From Ferroglobus sp. (GTDB lineage Archaea; Halobacteriota; Archaeoglobi; Archaeoglobales; Archaeoglobaceae): a stretch of DNA of 5,578 nucleotides. Under the pieces are notes generated by a model. The model did no database searches and was not told the origin of the DNA. It saw only the letters and a list, made by a program, of their open reading frames with translations. The DNA lies in contig WAQS01000290.1 of assembly GCA_015520115.1 (NCBI GenBank), forward strand, positions 1 through 5,578, in the 5' to 3' direction. Position numbers and translations under genes: made by a program. Positions 1 through 5,362 of the stretch are shown here, piece by piece. Within the stretch, counting starts at the first letter, position 1, and each line of letters begins with the position of its first letter.

Positions 1-468
1 GCTTTTTTCAACAACCTCTTCCACGCTGTAGCCGAGAACGAACGTTAGAGAGGGAGATACGTAGTGGATTTTTCCATCAAAGTCAACAAGAGCGATGACA
101 TCCCTAACGTTGTTCACGATTAGTTCGCGAAGTTTCTCCTTTCTCATTTCTTCAGTGATTTCCTCGATAAATATCACCAAGTACTCCTCTCCCCTTACCT
201 TAACCTTTTCCGAAAAAGCAAAGACTTGCAAACTTTTTGAGCCTACTTTTACTTCAGCCATCTTCTCGCCTTTAAATATTACATCGAATAATTCTCCCGC
301 ACCGATGTTCTCGAAAACGGTTTTCAAGTTTTTCCCAAGAACATCTTCCATTTTCGTATTAAAGAGGTTTTCCGCCGTTTTATTCCAAAAGATAACGTTG
401 TAACTGGAATCGACAATAATAACCCCCAGAATAGGGAGGGTTACTCGTGTTGATTCCAGATTTGTCAT
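1..468 (-). CDS. Tandem PAS-domain sensory protein, probably histidine kinase (N-terminal part)
   Basis: I found this gene by translating the complement; it runs open for 156 codons from ATG at 466-468 to the left edge, so the C-terminus is missing. A strong GGAGG (complement of 476-480) lies 7 bases before the ATG and fixes the start. Residues about 12-107 form one PAS domain, with a GVIIVDSSYNVIFWN core, an EDVLG turn near residue 41 and a closing strand YLVIFIEEIT. A short charged linker (EEMRKEKLRELI) leads into a second PAS domain from about residue 114 (DVIALVDFDGKIHYVSPS, then FVLGYSVEEV). No signal peptide or membrane segment is seen, so the visible part is cytoplasmic. PAS repeats of this kind usually precede a histidine kinase core, and the next gene upstream is such a kinase, so that is the likely identity. 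The catalytic half is not in the window, so a PAS-only regulator or another output domain is possible. Confidence 0.85.
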   Translation of the reverse strand, partial: MTNLESTRVTLPILGVIIVDSSYNVIFWNKTAENLFNTKMEDVLGKNLKTVFENIGAGELFDVIFKGEKMAEVKVGSKSLQVFAFSEKVKVRGEEYLVIFIEEITEEMRKEKLRELIVNNVRDVIALVDFDGKIHYVSPSLTFVLGYSVEEVVEKS

Positions 469-475
469 AATAATT

Positions 476-480
476 CCTCC
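476..480 (-). promoter_or_regulatory. Shine-Dalgarno site of the tandem-PAS gene
   Basis: The minus strand reads GGAGG followed by AATTATT and then ATG. This is the clearest ribosome binding site in the window, and it shows that this gene is translated from a leadered mRNA, unlike the two plus-strand membrane genes. Confidence 0.75.
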
Positions 481-512
481 AAAAATTTTTAGTAGAATTT
501 CTTTACCACTCG

Positions 513-530
513 AAATTTAAATTTTTCTTC
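513..530 (-). promoter_or_regulatory. Probable BRE/TATA promoter of the tandem-PAS gene
   Basis: The minus strand reads GAAGAAAAATTTAAATTT, an A-rich BRE-like stretch followed by a TTTAAATT TATA-like box. It is centred about 50 bases before the ATG at 468. Initiation some 25 bases downstream would leave a 5' leader of roughly 20-25 bases containing the GGAGG site, which is consistent. The core AAATTTAAATTT is a perfect palindrome, so the direction is set only by the gene context. A second candidate, TTTTATAC near 538-547, is farther from the gene. The rest of the 150-base spacer (469-618) is AT-rich and shows no ORF or RNA gene. Confidence 0.4.
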
Positions 531-600
531 AGGAATAGTATAAAATTCAAAATAATATAATATTTTTCTATTATTTTTCTTTCACTACTTTCCGCTCGTG

Positions 601-616
601 AAAAGTTTAAAATAGA
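601..616 (-). terminator. Possible T-rich terminator after the histidine kinase gene
   Basis: Just past the TAG stop, the minus strand reads CTATTTTAAACTTTTC, two runs of four T. Archaeal RNA polymerase can stop at short oligo-T tracts without a hairpin. The runs are short, so this is a weak call. Confidence 0.25.
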
Positions 617-618
617 GA

Positions 619-1668
619 CTAATTCTTTTGGGAACACTTGTTCGCTCTTCTAAGTTTTATCAAAAACCGTGCACCATCGGAGTTGTCAAGGAGCTTTATT
701 TCTCCCCCGCACATCTCTACGATGTGCTTCGTTATGAACAATCCAATTCCGGTACCACCGCTAACCCCGTAACTGAAACCCTCCTCGAATATTTTCTCCC
801 TGATCTCCTCCGGAATTCCTGTTCCGTTATCCGAAACTACGATCTCGCACCATTCCTCGGAACACTTCATCTCCACGGTAATTTTTGTAGCTTTTCCGTG
901 CTTTATCGAGTTAGAGAATAGGTTTTCAAAAACCGATCCCAAAGCTTCACTCGCCCATACTTCGCAGTCTCCAATCACTTCTATATCAACGTTAAACTCT
1001 TTTGATACGTTCTCGACAACCTTCCTGACGCTTATTTTCTTCATTCTGAAAAACTTCTCTATGTCTTTCGTTTTCTTTAAAATGTCCACACCCCTCTCTG
1101 CAGCACTCCTCACTATTTTCACGAACTTCTCATCTCCAAGCTCATCTTTAATCTCAAGAGCGGAAATTATCGAGTTCAGCTGATTTATTACATCGTGCCT
1201 TATCATTTTCCCGACAAACTGTAAAATTTCGTTCGCTCCAGCTAAGAACTTCAGTCTGTCTTCCTCCATCTCCTCTCTGAGCTTTTTGCTCGTTATATCC
1301 CGCATTACAACGACGAACAACCATCGATTTCCAACTTTAAATGGATATGCACAGTACTCGTACCATCTGCCCTCTTCCTTCAGATAAACCTCCCTTTCAA
1401 TTCCGACGAACCCCTTCGAAATGGACTCCTTCACGGGACATTCCAAAGCCGGTGCGTCAAGGTTATGCACCACTTTATAGCACTTCTCCCCTATAGCGTT
1501 TTCAAAATTTTCAACGAACTTCTCATTCACGTCTATAATCGTAAAATTCTGATCGACAATAAAAGCTGGATGGGGATAAGCGTTGAGGATCGCTTTTAAA
1601 ATTTCAACATGCTCCCTTTTCAAGTCCGTGGAGGCGCTCCTCATCAGGTTCAGCTCCATTTTCATCAT
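619..1668 (-). CDS. PAS-domain sensor histidine kinase
   Basis: This is a complete soluble two-component sensor kinase of 349 residues that should autophosphorylate a histidine with ATP. Residues about 22-128 form a PAS domain, starting at AYPHPAFIVDQNFTIIDVN and ending WLFVVVMRDITSKK. A helical linker leads to the dimerisation/phosphoacceptor helix, with H158 in KMIRHDVINQLNSI, a variant H-box typical of archaeal kinases. The ATP-binding domain has an N-box (ENLFSNSIKHG, N253), a G1 box (SDNGTGIP, 279-286) and a G2 box (GGTGIGLF, 304-311), so all core elements are intact. No membrane segment is visible, so it senses a cytoplasmic signal. The PAS domain carries C63, H68, C77 and C106, suggesting redox or metal sensing. 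The start is uncertain: ATG codons occur at residues 1, 2, 4 and 9, and the Met-9 ATG (1644) has GGAG nine bases upstream, which would give 341 residues. No response regulator lies beside it in the window. Confidence 0.93.
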   Translation of the reverse strand: MMKMELNLMRSASTDLKREHVEILKAILNAYPHPAFIVDQNFTIIDVNEKFVENFENAIGEKCYKVVHNLDAPALECPVKESISKGFVGIEREVYLKEEGRWYEYCAYPFKVGNRWLFVVVMRDITSKKLREEMEEDRLKFLAGANEILQFVGKMIRHDVINQLNSIISALEIKDELGDEKFVKIVRSAAERGVDILKKTKDIEKFFRMKKISVRKVVENVSKEFNVDIEVIGDCEVWASEALGSVFENLFSNSIKHGKATKITVEMKCSEEWCEIVVSDNGTGIPEEIREKIFEEGFSYGVSGGTGIGLFITKHIVEMCGGEIKLLDNSDGARFLIKLRRANKCSQKN

Positions 1669-1692
1669 TTAACGTTACCGACTTCAGAACAC

Positions 1693-1707
1693 TTTGTGAG
1701 ACACAAA
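1693..1707. promoter_or_regulatory. Perfect inverted repeat TTTGTG-N3-CACAAA, candidate operator
   Basis: Six-base arms TTTGTG and CACAAA flank an AGA spacer exactly. The site lies between the predicted TATA box of the kinase gene and its start codon, close to the expected transcription start. Archaeal repressors often bind there to block polymerase loading. It could instead form a small hairpin in the 5' leader. No regulator is identified. Confidence 0.35.
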
Positions 1708-1713
1708 ATTATG

Positions 1714-1722
1714 TTTATAAAT
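1714..1722 (-). promoter_or_regulatory. Probable TATA box of the histidine kinase gene
   Basis: The minus strand reads ATTTATAAA, a good archaeal TATA match, centred about 50 bases before the first ATG of the kinase gene. Initiation about 25 bases downstream would fall near 1692 and leave a leader of about 24 bases. If translation begins at Met-9 the leader would be about 48 bases and would contain the GGAG site. The BRE upstream is not convincing. Confidence 0.4.
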
Positions 1723-1777
1723 CTATCGTCAGTACTCGTATATTTACAGATTTTAACTTTGATAAAAATAAAACTCA

Positions 1778-1792
1778 CCCGAAATATTTAAG
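1778..1792 (+). promoter_or_regulatory. BRE/TATA promoter of the DUF2070 gene (leaderless type)
   Basis: CCCGAAAT followed by ATTTAAG matches an archaeal BRE plus TATA box. Its centre is about 29 bases before the ATG at 1817, so the transcript should begin at or within a few bases of the start codon. No Shine-Dalgarno sequence occurs in the CTCTCTTTTCATCAACAA stretch before the ATG, which supports a leaderless mRNA. Confidence 0.6.
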
Positions 1793-1816
1793 TTTTATCT
1801 CTCTTTTCATCAACAA

Positions 1817-3418
1817 ATGATCGATCCAGAACTGCTCGAAAAGTTTTACACTAAGGTATTTTCAGTTCCGAAAAAGAGGATTACCGTCACCATCGCCCTC
1901 GTCACGATAGTCATAGCTTCCTACTTGAACGGAACGTCAAGTAAAATATTCTTCGTCGAAAGGTACTTTTTTGTGGGGCTTTCAATTCTGATCTCTCTCA
2001 TGCTCGTCTCAAGGTTTTTGGTTTCGGCTTTCAACTCAAGGAGACTTTTCTTTTTAGCTCTCTTCTTTTTAATTTTCACGGAGTTCTTTGATTTCTTAGC
2101 TGTTCAAACTGGAAACGAGGAGATTATCGTCGTCGCTCCCGCTTCTTCAGCCTTTATAATCTCCACCGTTCTTTTCTTCACCTCAAAGAGGTTCAACTTC
2201 TTCGCTCCCCTCGCAATACTCCTCCTCGTATATCCCGCAGCATTCTTATTTTCCTACCAAGCGAATCACAGATTTTTAGCCTACCTCATAACATCTCTGG
2301 CTGGAGTCGGAATGTCCTTCCTCTTCTTAAAATACCTTGACAAAAAGTTTGGAAGAGTCGAAATTCTTCCTCTCTTCAAAAAATTCCTCTGGTACTGGCT
2401 TACAAACGATGAAGAGGAGCTTGAAAAGGAGTTCGAAAAGTACTCCAAGGACTTTGAAGGGAAGTACGTAAAGGTGAAAATTGGAGATGTGGTTTTGCAT
2501 GCAGCAAACATCCATCCGGGACCTCTGAGAAATCTCGGGGGAAGCAAGCTCGTAAAAAGAGTAATGTCGAAGAAAAAGAACGTTTTTCTTCACGCAGCCT
2601 CTATGCACTCCGAAAATCCAGTTTCAGTGAAAGAGATCGAAAAACTCGTTAACAAAGAGAGTTACGTGGAAGTAAAAGCTAAAAAGCCTTACAGAATTGA
2701 AGGAAAGAGATTCTGGGTTAAGGTTTATCCTTTCTCAGACTTCAACTTGGTGATCGTTCATGGCAGGAATTACATGGACGATTTACCCTTCGAGCTTCAA
2801 ACGGTTGCTGAGAAAGCTTATAAAAACTGCATTTTGATAGACTCCCACAGCTGTCACGGAAAGGAGTTGGGAGTCGAAGACATTCTCGAAATCGAGGAAC
2901 TTTTCGAAACTAAGGAAAGTGAAGAGGTTGAGGTTTTTTACTACTACGACGAGCTCTTCGTTGAGACCGAATCCATATGCAGTAAAGTAGCGGTATTACT
3001 TCTGAACTATTCCGGTGAAAAACACGCTATTATCGTTTTCGACTCAAACAACGTTTCTTGCCGTGTGAGAAATGAGTTGCTAAAGATTTTCAAGGAGAGG
3101 GGATACGATGCTGACATCCTCTCAACAGACAATCACGAGAAAACAGGTGTGTCGCCAAGGAAGAGCTATAAAGCAGTGGGAGAGGAAGAAAAATTCGTTT
3201 TCGAATTTTTAAAGAATGTTCTGGAGAATGCGAGTTTCGAAAAAGCAAATCCAAAAATTATGGTCGAAAATTTCAGAATTAAGGTGATGGGAAGAGAGTT
3301 TTTCGAAGATCTTGAAAGGGCTTTTAAAGACGTTGGAGAGAAGGCTATGTACCTCTTCTTTTTCTTGATGTTCCTCAATCCACTCTTAGCTTACACACTG
3401 GCGAGGATAATAATATAA
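1817..3418 (+). CDS. DUF2070 family membrane protein, putative membrane-bound hydrolase
   Basis: The 533-residue protein fits the archaeal DUF2070 family (Pfam PF09843), whose function is unknown. Six hydrophobic segments lie at about 21-38, 49-70, 76-95, 102-121, 129-147 and 153-173. A charged soluble region (about 180-508) follows, and a last membrane segment spans about 510-530. The soluble part carries spaced motifs that look like metal-ligand or catalytic sites: H228 and H233 in LHAANIHPGPLRNLGGS, H259 and H264 in FLHAASMHSEN, D342, H344 and H347 in IDSHSCHG, and D438 and H440 in STDNHEKTG. From memory, related archaeal proteins have been annotated as predicted membrane-associated metal-dependent hydrolases; the motifs agree, but substrate and reaction are unknown. 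The start is set by the TATA box about 29 bases upstream and by the absence of a ribosome binding site. The gene ends 32 bases before the DUF401 gene on the same strand. The family call is firm; the hydrolase role is inference. Confidence 0.85.
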   Translation: MIDPELLEKFYTKVFSVPKKRITVTIALVTIVIASYLNGTSSKIFFVERYFFVGLSILISLMLVSRFLVSAFNSRRLFFLALFFLIFTEFFDFLAVQTGNEEIIVVAPASSAFIISTVLFFTSKRFNFFAPLAILLLVYPAAFLFSYQANHRFLAYLITSLAGVGMSFLFLKYLDKKFGRVEILPLFKKFLWYWLTNDEEELEKEFEKYSKDFEGKYVKVKIGDVVLHAANIHPGPLRNLGGSKLVKRVMSKKKNVFLHAASMHSENPVSVKEIEKLVNKESYVEVKAKKPYRIEGKRFWVKVYPFSDFNLVIVHGRNYMDDLPFELQTVAEKAYKNCILIDSHSCHGKELGVEDILEIEELFETKESEEVEVFYYYDELFVETESICSKVAVLLLNYSGEKHAIIVFDSNNVSCRVRNELLKIFKERGYDADILSTDNHEKTGVSPRKSYKAVGEEEKFVFEFLKNVLENASFEKANPKIMVENFRIKVMGREFFEDLERAFKDVGEKAMYLFFFLMFLNPLLAYTLARIII

Positions 3419-3428
3419 GCTTTATATT
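3415..3428 (+). promoter_or_regulatory. TATA promoter of the DUF401 gene (leaderless type)
   Basis: ATAAGC followed by TTTATATT overlaps the stop codon of the DUF2070 gene. The TATA centre is about 27 bases before the GTG at 3451, the same geometry as at the upstream gene, and no Shine-Dalgarno sequence precedes the GTG. The DUF401 gene may therefore have its own leaderless transcript in addition to any readthrough from DUF2070. Confidence 0.5.
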
Positions 3429-3450
3429 CCGCACAGTTTTTCGCCTGAAA

Positions 3451-4596
3451 GTGACTCTGGAAACGCTTGCAATCTCTTTGATTGTAACATTCGCTCTGAT
3501 AAGGTACAACATAAGCATTGCAGTATTAGCTGGGGCTTTGACACTCTCGATATTAAACGGCGGAAACCCCTTTACAGATGTGATAGCCAACATGCTCGAC
3601 TGGAGCGTGTGGAAGTTAATAGCGACAGTCGTTTTAGCTTTTACCCTTGGCTACAGCATGAAAACCTACGGTTTTCTTGAAAAAATTACTGAGTTCATGC
3701 TTTCGAACTTCGGCTACTACAGCTTGGCTATCATTCCGATGCTCATTGGCTTGCTTCCAATGCCCGGAGGTGCTTTGATCTCGGCGATAATGCTCGGAGA
3801 TATCGTAAAAAAGTTTAAAATACCCGGTGAAAAAGCTACATTCGTTAATTACTGGTTCAGACACGTCTGGGTTACCATATGGCCCCTTTACCCGAACGTC
3901 ATAATAGGTCTTGGTATTCTTGAAGTGGATTACGTTAACCTTGCCAAATCCACTTATCCAATTTTTATATTTTCGACGCTCTCAGGCTTTCTCCTCCTCG
4001 GAAAGGGAAAGCTCGAAAGAAAAAAAGCTAACAATTCAAACTTGTTCTACCTCTACCCGATTTTCCTACTCGCATTCCTAACACTAATCTTAAGGATCGA
4101 CCTCCTAATTTCTCTTCTAATCGTCAACTTCGTCCTCGCCGTTCATGCGAGAAAGCTTAATAGAATTCCGGGAATATTGAGGGAAACCATCGACTGGAAG
4201 ATCCTCCTACTCGTTTTTTCGGTCATGCTCTACAAGAGGATTCTCGAAACTTACGGAATAGCAGAAAGATTTCTAACCGAAATAGAAGCTTACGTAAATC
4301 CGTACGTTGCGGCAGCGTTGCTCTCCTTCCTTGTAGCTTTTTCCACGGGAATCGAAATGAGCTACTCCTCCATAGCTTTACCCCTCCTCACACCCTTCAC
4401 CGGAGTCGGCAGCATTTATTACGATAGAGTTCTCATAACGTTCCTCTACGGTTTCCTCGGAGTTATGATCTCTCCGCTTCACCTTTGCTACGTATTAACC
4501 GCCGATTATTTCAAAAGCTCGATGCTCAAAACGTATAAGTACTTGCTAACCGCAGCACTGCTGACAGCAGTACTGCCTCTGCTGACAATCTTATGA
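3451..4596 (+). CDS. DUF401 family integral membrane protein, transporter-like
   Basis: The 381-residue protein starts with GTG and fits the DUF401 family (Pfam PF04165), very hydrophobic archaeal and bacterial proteins of unknown substrate. About ten to twelve membrane segments cover nearly the whole length, with a charged loop at about 185-197. Family hallmarks are GLLPMPGGALISA (100-112), then FRHVWVTIWPLYPNVIIG (136-153), where FRH and PLYP are conserved. The second half carries a matching FSTGIEMSYSSIALPLLTPF (297-316). The two Gly/Pro/Ser-rich stretches, one per half, resemble the re-entrant loops of ion-coupled transporters with inverted repeats, so transport of a small, perhaps anionic, metabolite is plausible but unproven. 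GTG is chosen because it includes the first membrane segment and sits about 27 bases after a TATA box; the next Met, residue 48, would lose that segment. The last 71 bases overlap the 3' end of cbiB on the other strand. Confidence 0.87.
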   Translation: MTLETLAISLIVTFALIRYNISIAVLAGALTLSILNGGNPFTDVIANMLDWSVWKLIATVVLAFTLGYSMKTYGFLEKITEFMLSNFGYYSLAIIPMLIGLLPMPGGALISAIMLGDIVKKFKIPGEKATFVNYWFRHVWVTIWPLYPNVIIGLGILEVDYVNLAKSTYPIFIFSTLSGFLLLGKGKLERKKANNSNLFYLYPIFLLAFLTLILRIDLLISLLIVNFVLAVHARKLNRIPGILRETIDWKILLLVFSVMLYKRILETYGIAERFLTEIEAYVNPYVAAALLSFLVAFSTGIEMSYSSIALPLLTPFTGVGSIYYDRVLITFLYGFLGVMISPLHLCYVLTADYFKSSMLKTYKYLLTAALLTAVLPLLTIL

Positions 4597-5362
4597 AGAC
4601 CCTCAAGCTTCTGTTCACATCTCCAATTTCTGGCTCTCTTCCGGCATCTATTACGTAGCTTCCAACCTTCGTGAGCTTTAGCTTTAAATAGCAAGCCATA
4701 GCGGCTATGGAATGCCCGTTGAGCTTTGGATTCTTCTTAAAAGCGCAGTTCACAACTTTCGGGGAGTACAGCAGCGGAGAAATTCTTGAAGGAACAAAAT
4801 TAAGAAGATCGTCGAGCTTAGCTGAAAAATAACCGAAGTCTTTGAACTTCTCATCTTTGTAACCCACCATAGCATCGCAAATGTTAACGGCTCTGTAAAT
4901 CAAAGCTCCCCCAATCCCGAATAAGGCGTAGTAAAGAAGGGGAGCCAAAACTCCGTCGACAAAGTTTTCAGCCACGCTTTCTATTACCGCCGAAGAAAGT
5001 TTGGAATCGTTAAGAGACGAGACATCTCTGCTGACGATCTTCGCAACCTCCTCTCTAACAATCCTTCCATTCCGCAGGCAATTTCTTGCGTGCTCTACCA
5101 TGCTTCTAACGGAAATGGAGGAATAGAGAAGGTAAGCCGCAAGAATTTCCCTTACCGGAGAGGGAAGATGGTTCGGAAGAGTTGAAAGAAAAAAAGCGAA
5201 AGCGATTACGATCGTTAAAGAAACGAAACCGAAAAGTTTCGTTTTCGGAAAAATTGAATAGAAAAACCCCATCAACTTTCCGAAAGCAACGCTCGGATGA
5301 ATTTTTTCCGGAGGTTCGGATTTAATGGCTTCAAAGAGTAAAGCCAAAGGAAGCTCTATCAT
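4526..5362 (-). CDS. cbiB: Adenosylcobinamide-phosphate synthase CbiB/CobD
   Basis: The enzyme attaches aminopropanol (or its phosphate) to the propionate side chain of adenosylcobyric acid, making adenosylcobinamide or its phosphate in the late cobalamin pathway. It is an integral membrane protein. At 278 residues it is slightly shorter than the usual 300 or so. Family motifs appear in order: PPEKIHPSVAFG (17-28), IVSRDVSSL (109-117), ESVAENFVDGVLAP (128-141), RAVNICDAMVGYK (157-169), FSAKLDDLLNFVPSR (179-193), NGHSIAAMA (215-223) and DAGREP (239-244). Membrane segments are seen at about 45-62, 137-155 and 256-272. The ATG overlaps the stop of the upstream dihydroorotase gene (ATGA), and AGGAAGGG (complement of 5373-5380) lies 10 bases before it, so translation is probably coupled. 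The C-terminal segment (AEAVLLSAVLRLAS) is encoded opposite the last segment of the DUF401 protein. No other cobalamin gene is visible in the window. Confidence 0.95.
   Translation of the reverse strand: MIELPLALLFEAIKSEPPEKIHPSVAFGKLMGFFYSIFPKTKLFGFVSLTIVIAFAFFLSTLPNHLPSPVREILAAYLLYSSISVRSMVEHARNCLRNGRIVREEVAKIVSRDVSSLNDSKLSSAVIESVAENFVDGVLAPLLYYALFGIGGALIYRAVNICDAMVGYKDEKFKDFGYFSAKLDDLLNFVPSRISPLLYSPKVVNCAFKKNPKLNGHSIAAMACYLKLKLTKVGSYVIDAGREPEIGDVNRSLRVFIRLSAEAVLLSAVLRLASTYTF
4552..4576. repeat. Near-perfect 25-base palindrome inside the DUF401/cbiB overlap
   Basis: The arms GCAGCACTGCTG and CAGCAGTACTGC pair at 11 of 12 positions around a single central A. The right arm also contains the perfect palindrome GCAGTACTGC. 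It codes for Ala/Leu/Thr-rich membrane helix on one strand and Ala/Leu/Ser-rich helix on the other. It could fold as a hairpin in both convergent transcripts. Confidence 0.6.

Noticed and set aside
95..403. Plus-strand ORF of 102 codons
   Set aside because: It is antisense to the tandem-PAS gene, whose frame has a strong ribosome binding site and clear PAS motifs. The plus-strand product is Ser/Phe/Thr-rich with no recognisable domain.
481..490. AAAAATTTTT palindrome upstream of the tandem-PAS gene
   Set aside because: It is low-complexity AT sequence in the 5' leader region with nothing beyond composition to suggest a binding site or terminator.
628..921. Plus-strand ORF of 97 codons
   Set aside because: It lies opposite the ATP-binding domain of the histidine kinase, including the G1 and G2 boxes, and has no ribosome binding site or domain.
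1609..1791. Plus-strand ORF of 60 codons across the divergent spacer
   Set aside because: It overlaps the kinase start and the promoter region, ends in AT-rich low-complexity sequence and resembles no protein.
2281..2608. Two minus-strand ORFs inside the DUF2070 gene
   Set aside because: Both are shadows of the coding strand, which carries the HPGP and HAASMH motifs there. Their products are Ser/Phe-rich and lack domains.
3437..3441. TTTTT run as a terminator of the DUF2070 gene
   Set aside because: It is a single five-T run between the TATA box and the start of the DUF401 gene, too weak to call and equally explained as promoter-region sequence.
3375..3864. Minus-strand ORFs opposite the start of the DUF401 gene
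   Set aside because: They lie antisense to conserved DUF401 sequence and have no start signals or recognisable content.
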